Source: Diphasiastrum complanatum | Lineage: Eukaryota; Streptophyta; Lycopodiopsida; Lycopodiales; Lycopodiaceae | NCBI GenBank assembly: GCA_029204225.1 | Contig: CM055096.1 | Coordinates: 45,479,346-45,543,345, forward strand | DNA: 64,000 nucleotides | Direction of reading: 5' to 3' | Shown here: positions 1 to 10,905 of the stretch, piece after piece | Layout: every line of letters begins with the position of its first letter | Numbering within the stretch: position 1 is the stretch's first letter | The notes under the pieces: model-generated | What the model saw: the letters and a program-made list of their open reading frames with translations, nothing else | What the model was told of the DNA's origin: nothing | The model's database searches: none | Made by a program: the position numbers and the translations under genes

Positions 1-570
1 GGGACATCAACGATTTCAAAGGAAATTTCTTGTGCGAGAATGATATGTAGACTAGTGGTTAGTAATTACAGTAATGGTAATACTAACGTATAAATCCATT
101 GGTTAAATGTTGGGGTATTTTGCGAAATTTTGAGGTTTAATCTGGATCCCAATATGGGTATCTCATAATTTACAAATCAGGAAACCCTTAAAAACTATTT
201 CTCACCTTTTAAAAGAACCCTTACTTCTTTTGGATTTCTCGAATATGGACTTCAGATAAAAATTCATATGATCCTTCTAGCATGGAAATTATTTTTATGA
301 AGGACTGTTTATAATCATGTGAATTACTACTTGGATAAGGCTTGGAATTTGGAATGTTCCAAGTTGTTGAAATTTTCAATTTATTAATCTCGGATTGTCT
401 CTTATGCCTAGATAGAGCTCAAGTAGATGATAGTTACTATCACTCGTGTTGAGAATATCTAGAAGAAAAGTCTTGTGTATAATAAAGTGAATCCTTTTTG
501 GAAGGCACTTATTATTGTCTTTTCACGATTTTGATATTTTCATTTATCATCTCTCTACAAAACTTTTATA
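1..570. other. AT-rich stretch without a recognisable gene
   Basis: No reading frame in this stretch resembles a known protein. It lies directly upstream of a copia integrase scrap, so it may be the decayed gag/pre-integrase part of the same element, but I could not recognise a zinc knuckle or protease here. Confidence 0.4.
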
Positions 571-699
571 AGAAATTGGAAATTAGATCTTGTATATAGC
601 GATCTTTGTGGTCCAATGCCAACTCCATCCTTAGGAGATGCAATTTATTTTATCACCTTCATTGTAATTTGTAGAGACAAATTGCCCCAAAGTAATTAA
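571..699 (+). pseudogene. Ty1/copia integrase fragment
   Basis: A short open frame reads as the start of a copia integrase core. The visible motif is LVYSDLCGPMPTPSLG followed by DAIYFITFI, which matches the usual family pattern 'hSD(l/i)CGPm.tpS.gg..Yf.tFid', including the first catalytic Asp of the integrase (the D of YSD). The frame ends at a TAA after about 43 codons, and the rest of the core (second Asp, Glu) does not follow. It is an isolated relic of a retrotransposon polyprotein and makes nothing useful alone. It is in the same orientation as the larger copia remnant at 8.25-10.65 kb, but no sequence joins the two. Confidence 0.7.
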
Positions 700-869
700 G
701 ACTTTCCCAGCTTCAAAGTCCAAATAGACTTTGATGATATAAAATTATCATTGATCAATATTCTTTTAGGACATTGTATGAATTTATTTCTTTAATGAAT
801 TGAGTAACAGACATTGATACCTGTAGAATTAAGAATCTTCTATGAACCATGTTTGATGGTATTATGAAC

Positions 870-988
870 ACTGGCCTTTCTTTGAAGGGATGTGCAGGTA
901 CTCACAAACGTAGTTGAAGAATCAGAACAAGAATAAGAACCCTTTGGGCTTAAGGACTGGCCTCTCTTTGAGGGTATGTGCAGGTACT
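870..988. repeat. Two-copy 33-bp repeat (ACTGGCCT...CAGGTACT)
   Basis: A 33-bp unit beginning ACTGGCCT and ending GTGCAGGTACT occurs at 870-902 and again at about 956-988 with a few substitutions. This is a local duplication in non-coding sequence. Confidence 0.7.
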
Positions 989-1046
989 TGAGAAAGTGTC
1001 AGAAGAACAAGAATTGAAAACAAGAAGCTTTCTAAGCTTAAAGACA

Positions 1047-1154
1047 GTATAAAGAAGGCTTTTTTATAAAGTCTATAAAGAAGGCTCAGAAGAGTCTATA
1101 AAGAAGGCTTATTACTAAGTCTATAATGAAGTCTCATAGGAGTCTATAAAGAAC
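1047..1154. repeat. Degenerate AGTCTATAAAGAAGGCT tandem repeat
   Basis: The core AGTCTATAAAGAAGGCT recurs five or six times in about 110 bp with variable spacers. It is a short minisatellite in probable retroelement leader sequence; the TATAAAG cores look like TATA boxes but are repeat units. Confidence 0.7.
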
Positions 1155-1196
1155 AGGATAAGGCCTAGGGTCTGATCACCCTAGTGACCTTTTCCA

Positions 1197-1271
1197 CCAT
1201 GATTGAGGATGGGCAACCTCTAGAAAACAAGTGCCAATGACCATGATTGAGGATGAGCAACCTCTAGAAAA
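1197..1271. repeat. 31-bp direct duplication
   Basis: CCATGATTGAGGATG(G/A)GCAA followed by CCTCTAGAAAA is present twice, at 1197-1227 and 1241-1271, with one visible substitution. It is the third separate short duplication in 400 bp. Confidence 0.75.
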
Positions 1272-1672
1272 AAGGGCCTAGGAATTGATGGACACTATGC
1301 AATAACAAGATGGACATATACCTTGGCTCTTCCTTAGGAAGATTGCACTTGGGTGAATTCCCAAGTTGTAACCATGTAAAATCATATGTAAATAAAAGTC
1401 AAGTTTGAACCTTGTACCACCTACCTCCCACCTACTTTTCCACATGCATTCTAGGCTATTTGACACCTAGAATGGGGCGCCGTCCTACAGTCTCACTTCA
1501 TATGCCAAATCATCATTATAATTCTCCCAAGCTAATACACATCACTCACCCTCTCTAACTAATACACCTCATCCATGCACTCCACTTCACCCTAAGTCCA
1601 ATTAAAGTCTTCCTCACACCTCATGCACTTGAACTTGATATCTCACTCACTTTGGAAGGACTCTACACTCTC

Positions 1673-1680
1673 TATATAAG
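1673..1680 (+). promoter_or_regulatory. Candidate TATA box
   Basis: TATATAAG sits in a pyrimidine-rich stretch (CTCTCTATATAAGTGG) with C-rich sequence upstream, as in a plant core promoter or the U3 of an LTR. No convincing ORF starts downstream before the direct repeat at 2010, so a retroelement promoter is the likelier reading. Confidence 0.35.
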
Positions 1681-2009
1681 TGGAAATGCGCCCCTCTACC
1701 TATAGGATTAAAGGAATGCATCCAAGCTCTGCCCATTTGTTGTTTGTTGTGTACATGTGCTTTGGAGAGGAGGATTGAGGCATTAGCTCAAGGAGGCTAT
1801 GCTATTTTGTGGATTGCAGGATTTTTGGAGCTCAAACCCACTCGGATTTCTATCTCTCTTTCACATCACACACACAAACACTCTCTCCCTCTCTCTCACT
1901 TTCACCTTCTCTTGAAACCATGGTATACTCTTGAAACTGTTATCCATATGTAAGAATTGTTGATCAGTACCATTGTATGTCAGGCTATCTATGGCCTAAT
2001 GTCCATGCA

Positions 2010-2829
2010 TGTTGGCTGATTCTGACGAATCCCCAAGATACTTGGACAGAGTAATTTAAGAGCACCTCTCACCTTAGACCGAGGAGGTCTCTGAGAAGAC
2101 GAGACTAACAAAGACTGAGAGCCGAGTATGAGAGTCGAGGAATACTAGTTAGTAATGACAAGCCAGAACTGTGTAAGCCTCATGGTGAATCCTGGAAGAT
2201 GGAATGACCATGTAGGAACTAGTATTTCTAGGCAAATGTAATAAATGCAAGTAGAGGAGCCACCTTTTGATGGTGACCTCTAGTGGAGAGCATTATTCCA
2301 CTTGTAATTTGTGAAATGTGGAAATTCCTCTAGGATGCCACTCAAGGAGCTCTCTTGCTTATTTAAGAGACTCCCTCTTTGTGAAGAGGAGCTTGTTGCA
2401 TTGTATCTACTCCACGCTTAATAAGAAAATTTTCTATGAGTTTGATGCTACACTAAGCTCCGTGATTATGATGGTTTTCTTGAGTGATGCCCCTATGATC
2501 ATGCCCTTCCATTCATATTGTGTGTGGTTGTGGACTTAGAGTGGATTAGTTTTCTTGCATTTCTAGTTGTGGATTATATGTCATTTCTTGTTTGTGGATT
2601 AATGTAGGAATCGACATTCAAGTAAACTAAATAGGCTAGAAATGTGGCATAAATCTTGCATATCCTCCAACAATCTAGTTTTTGATGTTCTTAGGATGTC
2701 CAAGAATCAAAAGACTGGTTGGTTTCTTGATTCTTGGGCTTCCAAAATGCTGTAGATTAGTTCTTGTTTCTTGTTTTGTCAATTTATGCAAGTATAGTAG
2801 TGCTTAGGATCTGAGTTCAGTTCATTTTG
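2010..2829 (+). mobile_element. LTR-like long direct repeat, left copy
   Basis: This 820-bp stretch is repeated at 7443-8249 with scattered substitutions and small indels. Its first 663 bp begin TGTTGG and end CCAACA (2010-2672), the inverted terminal hexamers typical of LTRs. Similarity continues about 157 bp beyond the CCAACA end in both copies, so both LTR-like units are followed by the same leader. No tRNA-complementary primer site follows the left copy in an obvious place. The copies flank a gag-like gene and a minisatellite. Read together they look like the LTRs of a non-autonomous element of about 6 kb, or two tandem copies collapsed by recombination. Confidence 0.65.
2700..2737. repeat. 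Perfect 11-bp hairpin
   Basis: CCAAGAATCAA (2700-2710) and its exact reverse complement TTGATTCTTGG (2727-2737) enclose a 16-nt loop just after the LTR-like end. In the right copy (about 8125-8156) the left arm is truncated, so the structure is not conserved between the two copies. Confidence 0.65.
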
Positions 2830-3534
2830 TAGATTCCTTCGTTGTTCAACTGAGCAGTAATGTAGATCATTTGTTGAACGCATTGGCTTGTATTTTTGGT
2901 TGATTATGCATGTGCATTCAGTTCAAGAGAGACCCATCCGGATGTCCTCTGACAGGCAGGACATTGCTACAATGATTATCAGCCCCTTCTGCCTAATCTG
3001 GGCCTTAAAACAAGAAAGAATAATTGTAAGCAAGAGCCCACCGTCTCTGCTGATAGGCAAAAGAAGTAAGTAAGCAAAAGAAACACTAGTAAACAGCTTC
3101 TAGAGTGTAGAATCTGTTAACATTTGGCACCATTGCCACTTACCTCAGACATGTAATATTCAACCAAGTTCTCAATGCCTGATGCCACACTGTCCTTGCT
3201 CAGATCCCTGCAAACATAGTCCCAATTTTTCAACACATCTGAGTTTTTACACACCCTGTAATACTTTGTATTCTGCACCATTCTTGATTTTCAATCAAGA
3301 GCATAAACCTGTCACAGAGCTTCACTGTCAACAGTCTTCAATGGGCAGCATTCTTTGTTTTGAGTTTCAACTCCTGCAACGGTTCACACATGCACCCCAC
3401 ATCCCTCCATGCTAACGAACACCCTGCCTCCATCCTACTAGACAAGCCTCCTTCATTCATCTCTCACACACGCCTCCCTTGACTCATTCTTGACAGACCC
3501 TCCTTCCTCACCTTCATGCTCCAGACCTATCTGG
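2830..3534. other. Internal retroelement sequence, no gene seen
   Basis: This stretch between the left LTR-like repeat and the minisatellite contains only short frames without recognisable domains. It becomes pyrimidine-rich towards 3,500. Confidence 0.4.
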
Positions 3535-3960
3535 AATCTCGACTGATGGATTTTCTCTGGAATCTCAACCGATGAAGTTTCTCTGAGATCTCGACCGATG
3601 GATTTTGATCAAATCTCGACCGACGAGTTTCGATCAAATCTCGACCGACGAGTTCTCTCTGGAATCTCAACCGACGGATTTTCTCTGAAATCTCGACAGA
3701 TGGGGTTTTCTTTGGAATCTCGATCGATGGGTTTTCTCTGAAATCTCGACCGACGGGTTTTCTCTGGAATCTCGACCGACAGGTTTTCGCTGAAATCTCG
3801 ACCGACGAGTTTTCTATGGAATCTCGACCTACGAGTTTTCTCTGGAATCTCGACCGGCAGGTTTTCTCTGAAATCTCGACCGACAGGTTTTCAATCAATC
3901 TCAACCGATGGGTTTTGGGTCCAATCTCGACCAAAGGGATTTCTCACCATCTCAACCGGA
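3535..3960. repeat. 26-bp minisatellite (ATCTCGACCGACGGGTTTTC core)
   Basis: About 16 head-to-tail copies of a 25-27-bp unit, consensus ATCTCGACCGACGGGTTTTC plus TCTGGA, run from 3535 to about 3960. Most variation is at the CGACCGA(C/T) core, consistent with CpG decay. Because 26 is not a multiple of three, the reverse strand stays open as a 135-codon frame (3527-3934) with a 26-residue protein repeat. That frame is best explained by the repeat, not by a gene. Confidence 0.9.
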
Positions 3961-4233
3961 CCAAATCCATGACAGACCACAGAACTTTCAAATGAAACCT
4001 CTAATTGGCATTTGGACCGAACCACCATCTTCCCAACACCTTAGAGTTTGAAAAAAAAAAGGCATGTACACCAAAAACAAATTCAAAAAATAAAACCCAT
4101 ACCATTAGGAAGCCCTTTTCATACTGAGTCTCCCCTTTCACTTCCTTAAGCACCCTAAAAATCCAAAAAATCCAACAAATCCAAAAAACTCCAAAAACAC
4201 ACACCCAACACAAAAAAGACACACCAGTACCCA

Positions 4234-5173
4234 ATGGACCAACATATAGATCCTGAAATCCCAGAAGATTATCCATACGAGATTAGGTCCCCTGTAGCTG
4301 AACAAATCAGACGTCATAGGTTCTATCGAATGCGGGTCCAAATACATAGATAATCCACAAACCCATTCGAGGAACAAGAACCTGACAGAGCCGAGTCTTC
4401 ACGAGCACGACCCCATTTTTATGGTGCTGAACCCTCACAGGCCATAAATAACATTAATGGTGATTGTCGGCCTTCCAAGATGGATCAGACGCGAGCTTAA
4501 ATCCAATGATGAATATATGAGTCTAAAGCTAGCTATGTCTGATGCCATCAAAGAAGAAGACGAGCGATCAGATGTTGACAAATCTAGATAAAGGAGAACA
4601 CCAGGTGCTCCTATCCACGAGTCAAAGCCGATCAAGGATACCCAAGATCAACTTTGGAAATTCCAGTTGGAATTGCTTAATAAGCAACACCAACTACAGA
4701 TGGAGAAACTCACCAATGAGTTTCAAACTACCCTGAAGTCTATGCAAACCAGTATGCCTCGTTAGCCAAACCCTGCACAGGTACCTTATAGACGAAAACC
4801 AATATGGTGCCCACACTACCGGGCTACACATCCTGCTGATGCTTGTCCTTCATATCATCCTATCCAAACACATACAATTCAACAATATGAAGAACAACCA
4901 TCACAGTCTGGACATGCCTTGATTTATCATGAATACCAACCAGAAAGTCCAGAACCACTAGCCATACAAGATGGCTATGCAGTTATACAAGGGCCATTGC
5001 ATACCAGATGTTTCATCTGTGGTAAAATTGGCCACTTCATGGTTGATTGTCAAGTCAAGACCAAGCACCACGCCGAGTGTCCCGATTGTGTCCGAAAACA
5101 CAGCTTCAAAGACTATCCGAAACAACCAACTAAGATCCTACCTGCCCATCACGTCAGTTATGAATCACAATAG
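4234..5173 (+). pseudogene. Gag-like nucleocapsid gene (decayed)
   Basis: Starting from an ATG at 4234, a gag-like polyprotein can be followed through several stops and a frame change. In order it shows a charged N-terminal region, a Q/L/K-rich segment with coiled-coil character (about 4650-4740), a WCPHY...ACP cysteine/histidine motif, and a canonical CCHC zinc knuckle CFICGKIGHFMVDC (about 5010-5050) followed by a second Cys-rich segment CPDC. Gag nucleocapsid proteins bind retroelement RNA in the virus-like particle. The gag-like gene at 10906-12121 has the same order (acidic DAI(K/R)E(E/K)DE motif, coiled coil, WC...CP motif, CCHC knuckle), so both belong to one family. No protease, RT or integrase follows. 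Confidence 0.65.
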
Positions 5174-7442
5174 GATCTTCACCTCAACAACACGAGCACC
5201 ATGGCAACAAACAGTTAAACTTGCTGCTCAATCGAGAAATTTCTTGCAAACTTCTACAATACCCCACAATACACCAGCTCCATAATGCAAAAAGACAATA
5301 TGAAATGAGTCCTTGTCTCCGTCATCTGCTACAATGTCCAACAAAGAGCAACCTCCACATGGAATTGACAGTTTTTCTCCCCTTTCACAACCTCAATTCT
5401 ATTAGTCTTTCCAAATGCTGATAAGATTTCCAATGTGCCAGTACACAATAAATCTAGCATTCAGAAATCCAGATACAGATTCGGTTCTGAATCACTTACT
5501 CAAAGAGGTCCTCAGGAAATAGTACCTCAACCATACCTGCATCTCAAGCTATATCTTACAACACCTGCTATCAATGATGGTAGATTTTAGTGTCACCAAC
5601 CCTGTCTTGTTTTGACAAGGGCATGTCAGAGTAAGTCTCATTATTCTGCACACAAATAGAATATTGCGATTGTCAAGGTCAATTATCAATGTTGATTGGA
5701 TGCAAGTTTTGTTCAACAAGTGCCCTACAATTCTCACTCTCTGTACCGTTTGTTTATTTCCTTGTTCCTCTTCATTCCTAGTGTGTGATTGATTTTTCCA
5801 TGAGAAATAGCTACTGCACGAGAGTCTTTCGTAGAGCATCTCGAGAGACATTTTCATTCATCTGTCCATCTTCAGATCACCTTGCACAGAGTTTAAGATC
5901 TTTGTGTATCCTGAATTTGCGAAATACATCTCACGTCAGAGTTGACTCCTGCATCTCATCGTCATATTCATTTTCGAGTCAGCTACAGCAAGATCGAAGC
6001 AAATTTAGTTAAAATTTGTTCAATCTTTAGTCTAGTCACATGTTCAACGTGTGTTCAGCTACGTGTTCCACACGCCGATCCAATCCTGAGCATGAACAGT
6101 TGCCAGCAACAACATCCCCACCAACAGATTTTTTTTTTTTTTGGGGGGGCGGAGAGTGGATCTGCTTGGATCCACTAGAGCAGTTACAACAACATTAGTA
6201 AGATCGACAGCCAAGGTCACAAGTCAAATATGAAAAAGACAAGGCTAAGAAGACAAATGGGCAATTCAAAGAGACTCAATCAGAAGAAGTACCCCAGTCA
6301 CAACGAGGATCCTTCAGAAAGGGAAACACAAGCATTGGAAAATCAGTCTCCTTCAACCAGCCTCTTGCCATACTTCTGCGCCCATTCTCATACCTGTCGT
6401 TCACACCATCTACCGATGTCACCACCTCCACCCTACCTTCCATCTGTTTGTTTATCATCATTTCACTGTTCTTCTAAGAAATTCCCAGTTTTTTATAGTC
6501 TTACCGAAGTAGCTGATAGACCGTTGCCAGTGTCTTGGGGAGACCAACTACCACCTACATTGGTTGATCAGCCAAACGAAGATCTAAGAAGCAGGCGAAG
6601 CAGCTAGAAGACATAAGAAATTAAGCAAAGAAGTACTTAAGCAACAGATGAGTCAGATCAATCTTGATCAAAAGAAACTCTCTGGAGCAATGATAGTTGA
6701 ATCCCCTCCTATGAAGTCCAAAGAGATCCAGAAGTAACGGATCAAAAGAAAGAGCTGCAGAAAATACAAGATGAAGACAACCATGAACTTGCAAATAACG
6801 TGAGCTCTTCACCTAGCAAGTGGTGGTCAAAGCTCGACATTGCAAGGGTCCAAGGCTACAGCTGTAGAACTATTAGTTCCTTCACCCTTCCACCAGGCCT
6901 TCATCATGTTTCCTTGTCGTCACCAAACCATCCATCCAATCTGTTTCTACCACCAATGTGTGAATGAGTCCATCTCCTTGAGACTGATAATCGAAGTTGT
7001 GCAACCTGCAGATCAAAGGTTGTCGGGACTTTGACTGAGTGAAGAACTACGGAAACGCCTAGAAGCAAAATGGAGGATGCAGACCTCCCAGAAGTTAGTG
7101 CCTGCCAAAAAAAACCAAAGATGAAACCGTCAATGGCAGATACAAGTGACAAAACAAAGAGACACATGGAAAGCACTCGAGCATGCAAATTGTGAAGCTG
7201 CTGAGAGCTCTCCAATTTTGAGAATGTCAACCACTTGTAGCAATAAGACATTCTGATCAAATTGCGACAATTTGCGAAAATAGTTTTTGATGAAGACTGA
7301 CAACAATAAACACTTGGTTTTATGTAAGCAAACGAGGATTTACGCTTTTCCAAGTGCCGATCAAAGACGCCAATGCGGAAGCGGAGCGACATCATCCAAT
7401 ATGAGTTGCAGTGGATCCTGCAACACATTAGGGGTGGGATGA
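5174..7442. other. Internal region of the non-autonomous element
   Basis: Only short, unrelated frames occur here and no reverse transcriptase, protease or integrase motif is visible on either strand. Around 6127 a long T run passes directly into a G run. The G-rich sequence just before the right LTR-like repeat (about 7430-7442, GGGGTGGGATGA) has the composition of a polypurine tract. Confidence 0.45.
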
Positions 7443-8249
7443 TGTTGGCTGATTCTGACAAATACCCAAGATACTCAGACAGAGCAATTCAAGAACACCT
7501 CTCACCTTAGACCGAGGAGGTCTCTGAGAAGACGGGACTAACGAAGATTGAGAGCCGAGTATGAGAGCTGAGGAATACCAGTTATTAATGACAAGCCAGA
7601 ACTGTGTAAGCCTCATGGTGAATCCCGGAAGATGGAATGACCATGTAGGAACTAGTATTTGTAGGCAAATGTAATAAATGCAAGTAGACCCCTCTTAAAG
7701 AAAGTAGAGTGAGCGGTGTCCTCTAGTGAAGAGCATTATTCCACTTGTAATTTGTGAAATGTGGAAATTCCACTAGGATGCCACTTAAGGAGCTCTCTTG
7801 CTTATTTAAGAGACTCCCTCTTTGTGAAGAGGAGCTTGTATCTAGTCCATGCTTAATAAGAAGATTTTCCATGAGTTTGATGCTACACTAAGCTCCTTGA
7901 TCATGATGGTTTTCTTGAGTGATGCCCCTATGATCATGCCCTTCCATTCATATTGTGTGTGGTTGTGGACTTAGAGTGGATTAGTTTTCTTGCTTTTCTA
8001 GTTGTGGATTAGATGTCATTTCTTGTTTGTGGATTAATGCAGGAATCAGCATTCAAGTAAACTAAATAGGCTAGAAATGTGGCATAAATCTTGCATATCC
8101 TCCAACATTATAGTTCTTGATGTGAATCAAAAGACTGGTTGGTTTCTTGATTCTTGGACTTCCAAAATGCTGTAGATTAGTTCTTGTTTCTTGTTTTGTC
8201 AATTTATGCAAGTATAGTAGTGCTTAGGATCTGATTTCAGTTTATTTTG
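7443..8249 (+). mobile_element. LTR-like long direct repeat, right copy
   Basis: This is the 807-bp partner of 2010-2829. It opens TGTTGGCTGATTCTGAC straight after a polypurine-like tract and the LTR-like part closes CCAACA at 8107. The following leader (TCAAAAGACTGGTTGG onward) is also shared with the left copy. Similarity stops within a few bases of the copia integrase sequence at 8250. The short flanks of the two copies show no convincing target-site duplication. Confidence 0.65.
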
Positions 8250-10646
8250 CAGCAAAATAGAAGTAGATTCCTTCTTTGAATGCTTCAAGAAGTTCAAGGC
8301 TTTTGAGACCCAAACATCTACAACGGTAAAAGCACTCCAATATGATGGTGGCAGCGAATACATCTCCAATGAGATGTTCGACTATCTAGTTGAACATTGC
8401 ATTCAAAGACAATTTGCAACCTCCTACATGCCTCAGCAGAACAGGTTTGCAAAAAGGAAGAATCGAACGCTTTTTAACACAGCCAGATCTATGCTACATC
8501 AATCGCACTTGCCTACGAAATTCTTGGCAGAAGCTACTGCCACAGCCTGTTATGTACAGAATAGATCCAACACCAAAGCCGTCAACAACAAGACTCCTTA
8601 TCAAGTATGGCATGGACACAAGCCAAGTGTCAAAGTCATTTGAAAATCTCTGGTTGTATATGTTTCGTTCATGTTCCTAAACAACTTAGGAAGAAACTGG
8701 ACGAGACGTCTAATGGCTATCCTGATGAACATAAAGCTTATAAAGTTTATGATCCATCCACCAATGTAGCATTTGTTTCTAGAGATGTAATCTTCAAGGA
8801 AGATACATTCTATGACTTTAAACAACAATCGATAGATGATGCTGTGCCATTTCGTCCTATTTTACGCAGCACAAAGTCTTTCAATCATGATGTTTCTTCT
8901 ACAGAACCTGCAACTACAACTAGAGAAGCCGAGCAGCCGACAGTACCTGTCACCAGACCAGACCAAGCTAGCTCGAGCAGATCCGGGCAAGAAGAAGCAA
9001 TTTGGTGAACTGACTGTCCTAAGGTCCTCAAGGACATGAACAATTCCTGAGAGGTATACACCTCAATCTTTCTAGACTTCATTAGAAGATCCAAAGACCC
9101 TAGCTGAAGCTATTAATTCTAAGGATGTTGTGAAGTGGCAAGAAGCTATGGAAAGTGAGTACAACTCACTTTTGACGAACCAGACTTGGACAGCAGTCGA
9201 CTTTTCCATCACAAGAGAGTTATTGCCAACAAGTGGATCTTCAAGAAGATCAACTCTAATGGTTCCATTGCTAAATGGAAAGCGCGGCTGGTGGCTAAAT
9301 GATTCACTCAAGTCCAACGAGTGGATTATCAAAAAAATTTCAGTCTTGTTGTGAAAATGCAGTCGATCAAGACTCTGATCGCGTTAGCAACCGCCAAAGA
9401 CCTTGAGATGGATCGGATGGATGTCAAGATAGTGTTCCTCAATGTCTACATTGAAGAGGAGATGTATACCTTCCAGTGGGAAGGATTCGAAGTTAGAAGT
9501 GCGCAAGCTGCATAAGGTGATTTATGACTTGAAACAGGCCGCAAGGGCTTGGTTCGAAAGAATCAATGCTTACCTTATTCAGTTGGGTTTTGAAAATAAT
9601 TCAACTGACTATAATGTTTATTCCAAGCATGTATGTGTCCATTCAGTTCATATAGCTCTTGATGTAGATGATGTGTTCATTCTGTCTAATGACACTTCTT
9701 TACTGCACACTACTAAGAGTGATATGTCAAAGGAATTTAACATGACTGATCTAGGTGTTGTTCGTTCTTTGTTAGGAATTCACATTACTAGAAATAGATT
9801 GCAAAAGAAAATCTATCTTAGCCAACAAAAATATCTAGAGAATGTTCTAGAGAAATTTCATATGTTTGACTGCAAACCTGTTGATACACCAATGGATCCA
9901 AGCATGATATTAACTAAACCTTCTTGTGTTGAAACCGACAATGAGATACTTGACCTCTCCGAGTATCCTTATCATTCACTAATCAGATCTTTTATGTATG
10001 CCATGATGTGCACTAGACCAGATCTTGCGTACACTATTAGCACACTCAGTCAATTCATGTATTATCCTAAGATCTTTCATTGGAAAGCATTAAAGAGTGA
10101 TGAAGTATATTCAGGGAAGTTAAGATCACATTCTGTGTTATGATGACAATCGAATCACTGGTTCTACGAGGCTACTCCGACTCAGATTGGGGAGAAAATG
10201 CCTCCACCAGACAATCCACTTTTGGGTTCTGTTTCTTTCGGGCAGGGGGACCAGTTTCATGGAATTCAAGAAGGCAAAAATCTGTCGCGCTTTCTTCGAC
10301 TAAGGCAGAGTACATTGCAGCATGCCAAGCTTCCAAAGAAGCTATATGGATCAGGTTATTACTTCATGATCTGCATCACACTCAGTTCAATGCTACCACC
10401 ATTTTGTGTGACAACTTGAGTTGTATTTCACTATCTTTGAATCCCAGATTTCATGAAAAATCTAGGCATATTCAAATCCAGTACCATTTCATTCACGAAA
10501 AAGTTTTTTCAGGACAAGTGACTCTCCAATACTACTCCACAATAGAAATGGTTGCAGGGATTTTCACCAAAGCACTTCTTAGGATCAAGCATCATAAATT
10601 TTTCAGTATGCTAAACCTGACGAAGACACCAAGGCACCAACCGTGA
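8250..10646 (+). pseudogene. Ty1/copia pol remnant: integrase, RT, RNase H
   Basis: Broken pieces of one copia polyprotein lie in the order expected for Ty1/copia. The integrase core (8258-8643) contains the ALQYDGGSEY segment with the second Asp and a later TPYQVWHGHKP. The integrase C-terminal region (8607-9008) has the KAYKVYDP...SRDVIFKE signature. The RT (9130-10100) carries DLKQAARAW, a VDDV box where the family has YVDD, and YLENVLEKFHM. The RNase H (10140-10646) has GYSDSDWGE, ALSSTKAEY and the C-terminal IFTKAL motif. At least five frameshifts or stops separate them, and gag and protease are missing on the 5' side. AAGGGGGACC at about 10650 is a polypurine tract and GTTGGGAATTAAG after it is a likely 3' LTR start. 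It cannot be functional. Confidence 0.9.
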
Positions 10647-10905
10647 TCTTAAGGGGGACCGTTGGGAATTAAGCTCACAGTCTTCTCCTTGTTGATGTTA
10701 TTTTCTATTTCAACATTGTTTCTGCACGTTTATTGATCATTGATCTAGGGTCAGATGCAACATCCTTTGGTTCTATGTCTGCTCATCTGATACTTGCAGG
10801 AATCACAGAATTCATACAGTCAAACTATTTGAAGGACGACTATGTCAGCTGATTTTCATCCATGGATAGAAACTAAAGGGTATTCCTATTTGAACCTACA
10901 TTCGA

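Noticed and set aside
3527-3934. 135-codon minus-strand frame with a 26-residue repeat
   Set aside because: It is the translation of the 26-bp minisatellite, whose unit length is not a multiple of three, so all frames repeat. No other gene-like features.
6120-6145. T-run joined to G-run as a poly(A)/retro-copy signature
   Set aside because: No retro-copy or LINE sequence adjoins it and no target duplication was seen. A homopolymer artefact is as likely.
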